Below, piece after piece: positions 51,291 to 63,919 of a stretch of DNA of 64,000 nucleotides (position 1 is its first letter; every line of letters begins with the position of its first letter). The DNA lies in assembly GCF_001522545.3 (NCBI RefSeq), contig NC_031783.1, positions 3,185,482 to 3,249,481 of the forward strand, given 5' to 3'. The position numbers and the translations under genes were made by a program. The stretch is from Parus major. Taxonomy: Eukaryota; Chordata; Aves; Passeriformes; Paridae. The notes below the pieces were generated by a model. It was not told the DNA's origin. It made no database searches and saw only the letters and a program-made list of their open reading frames with translations.

Positions 51291-54200
51291 TGGTGTGGTA
51301 ACAAAAACAGACTAGAGACACAGGGGTGACATTCTGGATAACGCTGTGAATGTGATTCAGAGGAGACAATGACAAATGAAGCTGCTGCTTTGGCTCTAAA
51401 ATCTAAAAGCTGTTATGCAGGTGTGTATAAAGCTGGCACAGGTTAGTTGGCTGCTAAGGCAAGAAGAAATGTAAATGTTTTCACTCAAGTTCTTCATTTC
51501 CTGAAGCACTAATTGATTTTGTGCTTACCTCATTAGACTCAAACTGCAGGATTCTCAGCTCAGTTCTACACCACAAAACCATAAAGGCATCTATAGGCTC
51601 TGTGAATAATTAAATAATGTTAAACAAATAAGATAGGTTTGGATTTAAATAACATTTATGTGGCTTTCACTAAATGTGTTCAACATACAGAATTTGATAT
51701 ATTTCTTGTTCAGAAAGCATCTCCCCCAAAATGTATTTAAAGCAGGTGCCTGTGAGATGATCACATGGATATTGCTCTTTGGGAAGGTGGGATGACTGAG
51801 GTCTAGTAGCATTCTGTTTTGTGATTGTGAAATATCAACATTGTGGTTTACCCACAATTTCATGTTAACAACCACAGCTAGATTTACAAACCAGAAATGT
51901 TTTTCTATGCCATGTTACACATGTTTTTCATGTTGTTTGATGCTGGCTGGAAATGGAACTTGGAAGCCTTGACTAGAAATTTTAGGCTAAGGATTTCCTA
52001 AAAGATTTTTTTTGGTTGATGTTGTTGTTACTCAACTCCCAAATTTGGTATCCAATTTGGAGATGGAATTGAAGTGTGATTTTCAGATGGGAGAGTTCAG
52101 TGTCTTCTGGAAACAAAGACCCTTAAAATGTGAGCATGTAAAAATGAGTGAGGTCCTGCTTATCAGAGCTGTCTCTCAGCATCCAGTTCCCCCCAGGGTT
52201 TGTATTCCCAGGTCATTGTCCCTCTGAGGGACACCCAGGCCCTGTGCCTGCCCTGGAAGCACTGGCACTTTGCTCTGTCAGACTCTGAGAGCACTGAGGG
52301 AGAATACTGGGGAGCAGGTTATCCTCTGCACAAATCCAGTGATAAACAGGGATGTGATTCTGCACAAAGCCTTTACCTGCTGCCAAATTTCCCCCTCACT
52401 TGCCCTCTCTTCTGATCAGCATCTGATCAGCTCACAACCCTTTCATGCACAGAGCCAGAGCACCAAAAACAGACACATGTGACACATTCAGAAAAATTTA
52501 AAGAATATAAAGTAAAGGAAAACCTGGAGAGATCTCCCTGTACACCCTCGTACCTGTGTGTGCTGGTTCTATCTGCTGTGTGTATGCAGGAGAGAGAACA
52601 AGGCACTGAAATAATTAGTTTTCCCCTCTCATCTGCTCTTTGTTCATGCTGAAGTGATTTGTGCAGTGAAATTTGGCTGAGGAAGAACATTGGCACATTC
52701 CTGCTAATGATGTCACTTAATAAATGCTGCCAGTGTGGGGATGATCAGAGAACTAGGAACCACCTAAGCTACACTAGATGTATTAGGTGGATCTGTGCTA
52801 ATTTAATTCTGGTTTTGGAAGAAATAGTTCACTACCTTGCTAAGTGTGGACAGTACACTGCAGTGATATATTTTCCCATGAATTCATGAAAAGATTATTG
52901 TCAAAATCGGTTTCTAGCAGTTCTCTCTGTAGAGAATTGCTACAGTATCCATTAACTTAGTTTAAATCTTTATCAAATGGTCCTCTTTTTAACTGTTCTA
53001 TAGTTCATAGCACTTAAACTCTTCTTTATCCCATTAAAGTGCTTTAAGCTCCTACAGAAGTCTAATGCACGTAATTGTTCTAATTCTGCTGAAGTACACT
53101 CAAATCTCTTTCACCCTGTTAAAGCAGTTAAAATGTCCTTGTTCAAGAGGAGTATCAGCTATTCAGAGTAGGCTTGAAATAATATATAGAACTTTTTATC
53201 TCTGTGAAGGGCTTTCAGATTTGATTTCTTCCTTCTCAAGAGTGCTCACTGCACAGGAGAGCACAGAAAGCTCTGAAGGTTAAATAACTGTGGTGTGTGC
53301 ATATGGATGTACCAAATCCCCAGGCTGCCTTCCACAAGTGCAGCTCCTGCCTCTGTGTCCAGCTGCAGGGGAAAACAAGGCCCTAAGAGGTCCCACTGAC
53401 TTTGTGCTTTTCACTTATTTTGGCCAACATCTTGTTTTATTTCACTGTTACTCTGCTTTCTTTTTTCTTGTTTCCCTTCTTGGCCCTTTTTTGTTTGCCC
53501 GGGTTTTTTTTCTTTTTTCGGTTATTAGTTTGTTGGCTTTTCCTTTTTTTTTTTTTCCCTTTTTCTTTTTGTTTTCTTTCCACTCCCCAGTGCTATGTTA
53601 GGATGTCTCTGCAGGGCTGTGTGTGACTGTCACTCGACAGGCACAGTAGGTTGTGCATTAAAGATGTACTGCTGCTTTTCCAGCTTTGCTTCTGGTGTGT
53701 ATTCGTTAAAAGCTAAGGTCTCAAGAGAGTTTCCTGTTTGTGGAGTTGTATAAACTGAGGTTTGGAAGTGCACTGGGGTTAATTTTCCTTCTCAGTCTAG
53801 AATTTGAATATGCTCAGGAGCCACGAGGTGCTGCCTTTCAAGGTAATGAAATATTGCTGAATATCTGATGGGTGACACCATGCCTGGGAGCAGGGGAGGC
53901 TTCCTGCCTTCTGCTGAGCTGCTTTTGGAAGGAACCACAGCTCCTGGCCTTGCACGAGCTGTGACAGGTACAATTCGAGGCCTTCCATGTTCCTGTGATT
54001 AAGGATTCACGCCACAGCTCCCTGGCTGTGATGTGTGGCAGTCCTGGCTTTGTGCTGAGAGTTCTGTGCACTTTAGTGCTGCAGAGAAAAGTCACTTGTC
54101 AGAGGTTGTGCCTAAACCTGCAATCCAAGACTCCATCTGAAATGATTTACATCTTTTATTATAGAACTAGATATGTCTAACTTTCCCTGTTTTACATCTA

Positions 54201-57200
54201 AGGAAAAGAAATCAAAGCCTTTGGAGTTTTTCATTCCATCTTGTTGGATTCATTGTTGGTGTGTTCAATTAACAAATATTGTAATAACTATCACAAATAT
54301 CATTGTGGGAAAGGTCTGTTAGTGTTGCTGGATCCACTCCAGGGTTCGACTATGAGCACCCTACTCCGTGTCCCAGTGATTTGCTGCTTGGTTGGCTCTG
54401 GGTGTTTCTTTTCAAGCTGTTGCTGTTGTTTTTAAAGCAGCCTGACTAATTACATTAATGAATGTGTCGCCCATTTCACAATCCTTGTATCCTAAAATAA
54501 GAGTTTTGAGTGTAATAGGAGATATAAAAGGGCTAAGAAAATTACCTGCAGGTCTGTACACATGGTAGGCCCAGAAAGACCAACTTAAACTCCTTGTCTA
54601 TATTTCCCAATACCAAGCCACTACATGCTAAAGATAATTCTCCATAATCATAGAACCTTTCCCAAATGCTTTTAATTCTGTCAGTAAATTTTTTTTCACT
54701 GAGCATCTTTTCTTACTTTTCTTCTGAACAACTTTAAAAGAAGAGGTTTTAATCAACCCTGTTATTATTTTCCATTATCATCTTTAGCCTGCTTCTTATT
54801 GGTTCTGACCAATGTGACTAATTTCTTATTTATCCATTTCTGTGCTCTCATGCTTTTACATAATCAGTTACTATAATCTGTACAGAACTTTTATTGAAGT
54901 GTATTTCAGAGGCTTTTTGGTGGGAGAGAGGTTTATTATTATGAAAACAATCTTTATACTAATTTAGACATCAACTAATCTCTTATTTATTCAAGTAAGG
55001 TAGTAAGATTGAATTATGTTTCTATAAATTTTCTGTGCTTTCTCGGGAACGTATAAATTGTTTGGAGCTTTTTGTCATTGTTGTTTTGCTCAGACAAAAT
55101 GTATTACGGTAAATTTACTGCTTTGTACCGTGCTGTGTTTCTTAATACTCTACCATGCAATGTTTATTTTGATTGAAGAGGAAATTATTTCTCTGTATGT
55201 AGTAACATGATTCTGCAGGCCAAGTAACACTCAAACATGGTGAGAGATGGGGCCCTGCTTGAAGCAAGAGAGGAATTCAGTTTGCTTCTGGTACACAGTT
55301 AGGGTTTGCCAAAGAGATTGGCATGTGATAACTCAGTTTGGTAACTGGAAAATGAGGTCCTGTGGGATGCTGTGGCTACTGGGAGCACCAGTTCCATCTG
55401 GAAATGTCACACCTGTGTGCTGGCTGCAGGATCTGAGGCCTGAGGGTGTCCCAGCAGCACGACTCTCAGAGGCAATAAGGACTTGTTTCTTTTAAGGAAA
55501 AGTAGGGAATATATTAGCTTTGTATGAGAGGAAAAAAAGGCATTTGACAAAGTAGAAAGCACAAATTTTTTGTGTTCTGAGATGGGACTGGATTCAGAAC
55601 ACACCTGGCTCTTGCCACTAAATGCTTGTCTGATCCAGGGAAAAGCATTCAATTTTGCTTGAATTCTTCTTGTCCAGTTGTGATCATAGAATTTTTGTTC
55701 TCTACTTGTTTCTCTTTCAAGGAGAAGAGCTCAGGAGCCGCTCAGGGCCTGCTTGTCTGGTTTTGAACACCCAGCACTGAATGTGCAGAGGATCCCTGCC
55801 TTTAGGGCCTGCTGGAGCGTCTGAGGGAGCATCCAGCTGCTTCCAGCACTGCTGTCCCAGGGTTATGTGAGCTCCCAGTGGGCTCATCAGGATGATCTGG
55901 ATGCCAATTGATTTCTTAGGCTGTGGCTTCTTGGGGGCTTTGTCTCTTCCAGCAGTGCTGGCAAGTTAGGCTTCAAGGCTTTTTGCCCTAATATTAGATG
56001 TTGATAGAACTGCAGAGGAAAGGACTTTTCTATAGGTTGATGTGTTAACATTCTCCTACTTAGACATATTGGTATTGAATTAACTTGCCTTGTTCTATAA
56101 TGTTTAGTGTGTTGCTTTACTCGAAAGTTTGGAAGGGTGAGAAGAAGGGCTGGTTGTAAATAATGCAGTGCAGGTGCCCAGAGATCACATCCTGGGCTCC
56201 CCAGAGCTTTTAAAGCTCAGCTCTGCTCAGTCAGCTCGAGCTCTCAGTGCTGCCTGCATTTGCATTCTCTCAGCTTTATTTGAATCTTGTAAGTTGGGAG
56301 GACACTGAAAAGTCTGAAAATGCCTGCAGTGATTTTGTCACTCTATATTTAGAGTGTATTGAGGTATGTTTGGTATCTACCAATGTGCCAGCAGATTTTT
56401 GGTCCTCTTTGCTTCTCCCACAAATATTTATGTGTAATAAGCCACTGTTTTGGTCCAGCTGTCAAATGCTGAGGAACTACTTATCAGTTATTGCTGGAAG
56501 TAAAGCTAATGGAAAGGAAGGGTGAGGGATGATGTGTTAGATTTTTCTTTGACTAATTTCAGGAGTCTGAGGGCCACAGGTGTCTTTCTTTTAAGAGCTC
56601 AAAGTTTCTACCTTAATGCATGAAGGAAACTCTCTCAGGAATTAATTATCCTGAGTATCATGAAGGTCTGGGAGACTGCAGTGTTAATGAGCATGAAAAC
56701 TAGGCAGACTTCCTGAAAAAAAGTCAGAAGTAGCAGCAGTTACCTTTGACAAGTTCACAAATAAACCATTCTTAACGTGCAAGGCAAAATTGCCATGTAA
56801 AATCTTGTCAAATGAAGGAAGTAGCCTTGATTTATAGGATTTGAAACCCTAGGAAAACGTTGCATGAAAAAAGATTACATCTTCCACATTATGTCATCTT
56901 CTGAATTTGAGAAAAGGATTTCAAGATGTGTATGAGGTCTCTGACAAATTACTGCATTTACTTAACCTTGAGGCCTGGGTGACCTGTGGTGTCTCAGGCA
57001 AGAAGCCACAAGTCTTGGCAATGCTTGGAGGAACCTTTGTATTTCATGACTTTGGAAATTTAAGAAGCAGGAGTGTATCTAAATTTATTCTTTTAGGTCA
57101 CAAAAGGAGCATGCAGTGCAAGAGGAATGGTGCCCCTCATTAATTGCATCATCATTTGATAACGGGATGTAATTAGCAGATTTGACTAAGGGCAAGTGAT

Positions 57201-57738
57201 AGTGGCAGCTGTTATTTGTAGAGGACAGTGTGTGCCCCAGTGCTCTAATCCATCTGGAAATGATTGTGGAACTCCTACCCCTGCCTCTGCTCTGGCATTT
57301 TGTGCTGTGAAACAGACCCCTGTTTGTTCCATCTGGCAAAATTAATTTAGTTGGAGTGACCTGAGAGTGTTATTCATCAATCTATTATTGAATTTAAAAA
57401 GCCTGGCTTAACAAAAAAAACAAAAAAAAATGCACTTTAGTGAAATCAGTTAAACGAGATTGAAGTGGAAAAATAAAACCCTGCTGACTTTCCATTATTT
57501 TTGCTGCATATACCTGGAAATGCATACATTTCCATACCTGGATAACAGTTCCAAATGGAGCCCCCTGAGACCCATCCTGGGACTGGGAGGTTTCATGACA
57601 CCAAACTGGGTAATGAACTCAAGGGCTGTCTTGGAGGGATTGAGAAAGAAATAAGAATATCATAGAGATTTACAGAGCAAATGCAAATTGCTGCTGCTGA
57701 AATGGTGCTGGTGGGATTCTGATGGGCAGAGCAGGGGG
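51291..57738. other. Unique non-coding sequence
   Basis: Single-copy sequence with no recognisable gene. A pyrimidine-rich, T-dominated tract lies at about 53,450-53,590. The stretch 54,950-55,210 is AT-rich, complex and repeat-free and could be a conserved non-coding element (inference only). A-rich interrupted runs occur at 57,412-57,430. Confidence 0.55.
53450..53590 (+). repeat. T-rich polypyrimidine tract
   Basis: About 140 bp dominated by T with scattered C and G, including several runs of 8 to 14 T. The Phe-rich open frames reported here in translation (about 53,290-53,626) are caused by this composition and are not genes. Confidence 0.75.
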
Positions 57739-58616
57739 CAGCTGGTGGCTCTGGCGGTGACAGGAGCTGTGTCCTGGGTCAGCTGGTGGCTCTGGCAGTG
57801 ACAGGAGATGTGTCCTGGGTNNNNNNNNNNNNNNNNNNNNNNNNNNNNNNNNNNNNNNNNNNNNNNNNNNNNNNNNNNNNNNNNNNNNNNNNNNNNNNNN
57901 NNNNNNNNNNNNNNNNNNNNNNNNNNNNNNNNNNNNNNNNNNNNNNNNNNNNNNNNNNNNNNNNNNNNNNNNNNNNNNNNNNNNNNNNNNNNNNNNNNNN
58001 NNNNNNNNNNNNNNNNNNNNNNNNNNNNNNNNNNNNNNNNNNNNNNNNNNNNNNNNNNNNNNNNNNNNNNNNNNNNNNNNNNNNNNNNNNNNNNNNNNNN
58101 NNNNNNNNNNNNNNNNNNNNNNNNNNNNNNNNNNNNNNNNNNNNNNNNNNNNNNNNNNNNNNNNNNNNNNNNNNNNNNNNNNNNNNNNNNNNNNNNNNNN
58201 NNNNNNNNNNNNNNNNNNNNNNNNNNNNNNNNNNNNNNNNNNNNNNNNNNNNNNNNNNNNNNNNNNNNNNNNNNNNNNNNNNNNNNNNNNNNNNNNNNNN
58301 NNNNNNNNNNNNNNNNNNNNNNNNNNNNNNNNNNNNNNNNNNNNNNNNNNNNNNNNNNNNNNNNNNNNNNNNNNNNNNNNNNNNNNNNNNNNNNNNNNNN
58401 NNNNNNNNNNNNNNNNNNNNNNNNNNNNNNNNNNNNNNNNNNNNNNNNNNNNNNNNNNNNNNNNNNNNNNNNNNNNNNNNNNNNNNNNNNNNNNNNNNNN
58501 NNNNNNNNNNNNNNNNNNNNNNNNNNNNNNNGTTCAGCTGGTGGCTCTGGCAGTGACAGGAGCTGTGTCCTGGGTTGGCTGGTGGCTCTGGCAGTGACAG
58601 GGGATGTGTCCTGTGC
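57739..58616 (+). repeat. 41-bp minisatellite spanning a large gap
   Basis: Units beginning cagctggtggctctggc lie at 57,739-57,779 and 57,780-57,820, then after the gap at 58,535-58,575, with a variant starting tggctggtggctctggc at 58,576-58,616. Each is 41 bp. Variation is mainly ggagctgtgtcc against ggagatgtgtcc. More copies very likely fill the gap. The long frames of unknown residues across this region have no coding meaning. Confidence 0.93.
57821..58531. other. Assembly gap, 711 Ns
   Basis: 711 unknown bases lie within the 41-bp minisatellite. Unit starts on either side are 796 bp apart from the first unit, which is not a whole number of 41-bp periods. The gap length is therefore probably an estimate, or units of other length lie inside. 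Confidence 0.97.
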
Positions 58617-58734
58617 TCCATCAGCTCAAGCACAACCAGTGCCAGCAGGGATAGCAGGACTCACCTGCTGCTCCTTGCAGCCAGCCTGGAACTCTGAGCC
58701 TGGTGTGTGCTTGGTGCAGGATGGGAGAAGTGAG

Positions 58735-59115
58735 GATAAACTGGAGAGAGCCCAGAAAAAGGGGCCACCAAGGGATCTGAGACATGTGAACCACGAGGAA
58801 AGGCTGGGAGAGAATTTGGTTTGTTTTTTACCAGCTGTTGAACAGTACATGAGGAGTGGCTGAGAAGATGGAGCTGGGCTCTGTTCTGAGCTGTACAGGG
58901 AGATGTGCAGATGAGAACTGACCAAAAATGGAAAAGGAGGATGAGCTCACTGGGCAGAAGGAAAAAAAAAACCCCAACATTTCATTGGAAGAAGTTTTCC
59001 AGAGAGTGTGTGGAATTCCCTGCTTGTGGGATTCAAAGATCTACTTGTTCTGACCCAGCTTTTGGAGTTCCCCTCTGATGTGAATGATTTCATCTTTGGA
59101 GGACCTTAGAAATAG
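58735..59115 (+). mobile_element. Decayed CR1 3' region, plus strand
   Basis: The segment from 58,741 (ctggagagagcccagaaaaa, then ccacgaggaaaggctgggag) matches the end of CR1 ORF2 just before the 3' untranslated region. Downstream, tccagagagtgtgtggaatt and a tttggaggacctta stretch correspond to later 3' segments in order. It is strongly diverged and lacks a clean octamer tail, so it is older than the copy at 11,960. Boundaries are approximate. Confidence 0.65.
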
Positions 59116-62069
59116 TCATGAATTCCTGCTGGGTTCATTTTTGTCTGGTAAGTAAATGAAGCAGTGTGGTTTAGGATCATCTCATCTCCCTACTTATGTT
59201 TTGACTGCTTGTTACTGATAAATCCTGAAATTTGGAAGTTTTCAGAAGCTGGACACTTCTTAGCTGCAGTTATTTTTAATCAAAGTTTCTAAGCAAAACC
59301 ATAAACTTGTCTGCAGACTCCCTCCTGATATAAGCTTCTTAACTGTAATCCAGATTTTTAATATAACCACATCTTGAAGGATGCTTTTTTTCCCCTTTTC
59401 ACCAGTGCTTGTGTGCAGCTGGTGCCTCCCAGGTGTGATATTAATCCCAATTGACTGTGGTTAATAAATGCACCGATTTCATAGGCATTAATTGCAACAG
59501 CAGAATGAGGGGTTGGTGATGATTGTAGAATATTTATTGTTCACTTTCTCTCTTTGTTCCTCGAGCTGTGTGTTCATTTTATTCTGTGTGAGAGGCAGAG
59601 TTAAAACAGCAGAGGCCTCACTCAATCTACAGCTCGTTCCCCAGGTATTTCCACCCCTGTGTTTAATGAGAAATATTCTTGTCAGTACACTAAATTTCCT
59701 TTAAGCACTCAAAGAATACTTTTTTTCACTAAAATGTCTTTTACAACAATTAGGGATTTGATGGCTGAGTAGTAAAATGGCCATTTAATTGGAAGATTGT
59801 TTATTATTTTAATTAAGAGGAGTTTTTAATAATAATGCACTAAGTAAAATCAGTGTAAGTTCTGTGGAAGTTAAATTGGAGTTAAAATGAGTTGTTAAAG
59901 GTGAGTTAAAGGATGGTCTGAACTCTTGGCAGAGAATAATGAAAAATAAAAGCAGCAGCTTTCTTGACATCAAGACAATGTATAAAATTATAAAATCACA
60001 CAGGAAGAGAGAAATGGATTGGCTTTTGGAATCTTGTAGAAGAGTAGTTGATGTGGGCAAGATCTTTAATGGATGTGTTTATTTAGTGAAATCCTTCATT
60101 CAGAAATCCAAAATGAGACATCCTAAACCCTGATTTTAGGTATATTTTAAAATACAAATTTATTTCAATTGAGCTTAATACCTTGCCATATTCAGAGTCC
60201 AATTGTCTGCATTTGATAGTCAAATATTAGGATTAATTTGGTGTACTACATTCCATTATTTGATACTTTAGAGCCCAAATCCTGTTTGACTCAAAATACT
60301 GTTCAGTAGTTGTTTGTCTGCATCCAGAGAGCTCATTTTGTGTTTGTGTGCAGTGGGAACAACACAAAACTCTGCTGTGTAACTTCATTAAATCTGAAGT
60401 GGGGAAAAACACATGTGACAGTCACAAAGTTTTGTACTTCTAAATTTTGAGTTCAGTGAACTTAAGAACTCCTGTCAGACACGCAGCAAGCACAGCACAG
60501 TGTTTGATTTTTGTGTAGTGATGTGAAAAGGGTGTTTTAAAGAATCTTTGGTTTTCCTCCCCAGAGCTGCAGCCCTGTGCTGATAACAGGGAAAACCTGA
60601 ATTTACAGGCTGCTCTATCTTTGTATCTTTAAAGTGGTCCATCATGAGCAGTGCTCTGCAAACAGCTGTGACCTTTCCCTGGTCCTCGCTGATGGAGGCA
60701 GGCTGTAAACACAGATTTCAGACCATAGGCTGCAGTGAATAATGAGAATTACATTTTTCCCCCCTCAAATCCAGTGGTGCTTGCATGGGGCAAGGTCTGT
60801 GTGCTGTTACTCCTCTGGATAACACTGATATGTTACTGCAACACAGAGAAAAAAACAAGATATCCAACTTGATTATTTAGGTTTTTCCAGTTCCAGGTAA
60901 AGGCCTCTTAACTGGGGAAGTTGTTGGGTAATCCACCTGGGAGTCAGTTTACAGTGTTTAACACAAAGGTAATTACAAACCTCAAAATTAGGGGAACAAA
61001 CCCAAAAAGGCACAAAGAGCTTTCTGCTGGCACAGGTGGGTTTCTGATGCCTCACACATCAAGAGGGGTATTTTGATACCTGGTCAAAGATGTGTTGAGT
61101 TTTAAATGCAGATTGCTCCAATAATAAGCACAAGTCACGTGCTTTGAGGAAAACCTAAAACCCTGAGATGGATTAAAAACAAAATTGGAGAGAACAGATC
61201 CTGGTCCCAAGTATCAACAGTAACAACATGCATTGGCAATGTTCAGCTTGTATAATCAGAGAATATTTTGTGTATGCATGTGTGCCCATGCCTGTTTCAA
61301 TAATTATTATTAAATATTATTTTCCTGCTTTTCAGTTAGGTTTTCCTGATAGCACAACTTTTTGATCAGCACTCCAAGCTTCAAGACATTTTTGTTTGCT
61401 CTTGAATTAAGACCTGCTTAACAGTTTGTTCTGGGGAATCAGACCTCTCTAGAGTATTTTCCTTTGGGATAAGTCTTGTTGTTTTAAGTAAATGAGCTTC
61501 TGTCTGTGTCAGGAAGATTGCACAGTGATTTCTCTCTAGAAACTGATTAAAAGGGAAGGAATTACTACAGTTGCAGACACATAATATTTTTTTTTTCAAT
61601 TTCCAGTCTGAGCTGACAAAGACTTGGATTGTCTCTGCTCTGTCCTTGAGCAAGTCCCTTCCTCACACTCGGTTTGGCATGTCTGGTTGGGTGATGGACC
61701 CATCAGACCATGGGCTGTGTCTTGCCAGGTGTCTGAACAGTGGCTGGAACAAAGGGTTTAATCATGTTCTCAGTCAGGCTCTCTGAGCATCCTCAGAACA
61801 CATTTGTGCTTTTCCAACCAATGTATTGAAGCTGCTGAGCTGAAACATAAAGATGCTGAGTCAAGGTGGGGAAAGCAGGTAAATGTTTGGATGGAAGCAC
61901 AGCACTTTAGCACATGTGGTAAGTGCTGAAACTTTCTGAAGGGAACCAGCTCACTGGCACTTGGTTGACAATATTTAATCTTTTAGTATCTGCATTGCAA
62001 ACCCTTGTTCTGGAGGCCTGCTTGGTCAGCTGTGGAGATAGCTGAAAACCTTTATTCTGCTTCCATTTG
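59116..62069. other. Unique non-coding sequence
   Basis: AT-rich single-copy sequence without a recognisable gene or transposon. A T-run near 61,589-61,598 and several ATTA-rich stretches (59,790-59,840; 61,295-61,325) are the only simple features noticed. Confidence 0.6.
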
Positions 62070-62345
62070 AATAACACAGAGTCACAGGCTGGCTTGGAAG
62101 GGACCTTATGGATCAGGGACCATTCCCACCCCTGCCATGGCAGGGACACCTTCCCCTGTCCCAGGCTGCTCCAAGCCCCGTCCAGCCTGGCCTTGGACAT
62201 TTCCAGGGATCCAGGGACAGCCACAGCTTCTCTGGGCACCCTGTGCCAGGGCCTGCCCACCCTGCCAGGGAACAATTCCTTCCCAATATCCCATCCATCC
62301 CTGCCCTCTGGCACTGGGAGCCATTCCCCCTGCCAATCTTGTAAA
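62070..62345 (-). mobile_element. CR1 3' end, minus strand
   Basis: The plus strand starts with cacagagtcacaggctggct and continues through gaagggacctta, cccctgccatggcagggaca and ctccagcc-type segments in the order of an inverted CR1 3' untranslated region. It is closely similar to the 3' part of the copy at 18,428, so both likely belong to the same or a related subfamily. It extends into the last part of the ORF2 region and then stops (5'-truncated). Overlapping open frames on both strands are by-products of its low stop-codon content. Confidence 0.9.
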
Positions 62346-63919
62346 ACATCCCTCTGGATTTTGATAGATGTAGAACTTCCAGATATGAGCAGTAAGGGGC
62401 TACTGTATTAACAAACACAGTTATTGAAGGATCCCAGAACATGGTCTGGCCCTTTCAGTCAAAGACTGGAAATTTGAGTTCAGAAACTGAATGATCATTT
62501 AAAAAAAAAAAAACCACTTTTATTTTTGAATCACTTTCTGGTCACTTTGGTGTGGGTGGTGGAGGGCAGTAAGAAAGGAAAAAAAGCTACTGTATTAAGG
62601 CACCACTGAAGATCATGAATGTTGTTATTTTGACACTTATAAGTCTCTTTAAGTGTTGTGACTTTGAAACAAAGGAATGATGTAGATTTTCACTATTTTT
62701 CTGAGCAAGAAGATTTCTGTAGTGCTGTGGTTAATGATACTGGGTGTGGTGGGGCCTGATGGGAAGGGATCCCTTTGTTGCTGTTACTTTCTCTCCTTTT
62801 TAGTTGATGATTTTTCTTCTTTCCTGCATTGTTTCCCTTTCCTCCTTTTCTCTGATCTACTGAAGAAATGTAATCTTTTGAGCCTTTCTCAAAGGAAATA
62901 GAGCTAATAGCTTTATTTAATATCCAGTACAATCACAAGGACAGCAGCCTGCTGTATATTAAAACTACAGTTGTGTGCCTGCACCTCTGTGCTTGTCTGT
63001 TAGATTTGGAGGGTTATATATGAGAATATATGAGGCAGCTTCAGGAAAGCAGATGAAATACAGCTATAATTGTCTGTGATCAATTGGAACAATGTAGGTC
63101 AAGTAGAAACTGCATTTTTGAGCTTTCTCATCTTGTCTCCTGCCTTTGTCTAATATATTATTGCTTGAAAGGAAATATAAAAACAGCACAAACCCAAACC
63201 TCTTCGAAGTATTCATTTAGTTTGTAGAGAAATGAAGCTTTTTCTCAGCTTCTCTTGACAGTCTGAGTTTATATTGTTGATATCATTTGTTCTTACATTT
63301 TCATTGTTTCACCTCTCCCTGTGTTTGCTAATCTGGAACCCATTGAAACTGCAATAATTGTTGCAAATCAAATGAGAATTTAGTTACAATCCAGAACTAT
63401 GGCTTTCTCCATGGTTACCTGGCATGTCTGGTTTGGAACTTTATTGTGTTGTTTCATTTCCTACATCATAACCACTGACGACATCAGTGGTGTGAGATTG
63501 TCAGAACAAGCTGCAAACACAGCAGCAGCTGAGGGTCCTGGCTCAATTTCATCCTCATTTATGCCACTGTCAGTCCTCATTAACTCCAGGCCCCTCCTGA
63601 AGGCTGACATATGTAGGTGTTTTATTAATTGTGCATCCATCAATAGACTGAGATGAAGGAGTGTGAGGGAGGTGTCAGACACACTCAGTGCAGTCATCGC
63701 TGCCAGGACAGCCTGCAGGGGAGATCTTACTGCATGACACCTCTGGTTTGCTCAGCCTGTGGTTATTTAAACAGCAAGGCAGGCTGCAGGAGAAGGGAGA
63801 ATCAGTTTCCTTGAGATCTTCACCAGTTGTGCAGTTAACAAAGAAAATATGTGTGCAGAAAGCTGGCACACATAAAATTAAAATTGGTCCCTCCCATAGC
63901 GCAGAAAGTCTGACAACAC
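62346..63919. other. Unique non-coding sequence
   Basis: No recognisable gene. An A13 run lies at 62,501-62,513. The 63,380-63,640 stretch is complex and repeat-free and includes a ccatggttacc motif near 63,409, another weak RFX-like half-site. The open frame 63,399-63,656 (85 codons) overlaps an equally open frame on the other strand and is not called. Confidence 0.55.

Noticed and set aside
54346..54360. ggttcgact motif resembling a tRNA B box
   Set aside because: The B-box match is incomplete, no A box lies at a suitable distance upstream, and no cloverleaf can be drawn.
57779..58863. Long open frames of 256-351 codons
   Set aside because: They consist mostly of unknown residues from the 711-N gap.
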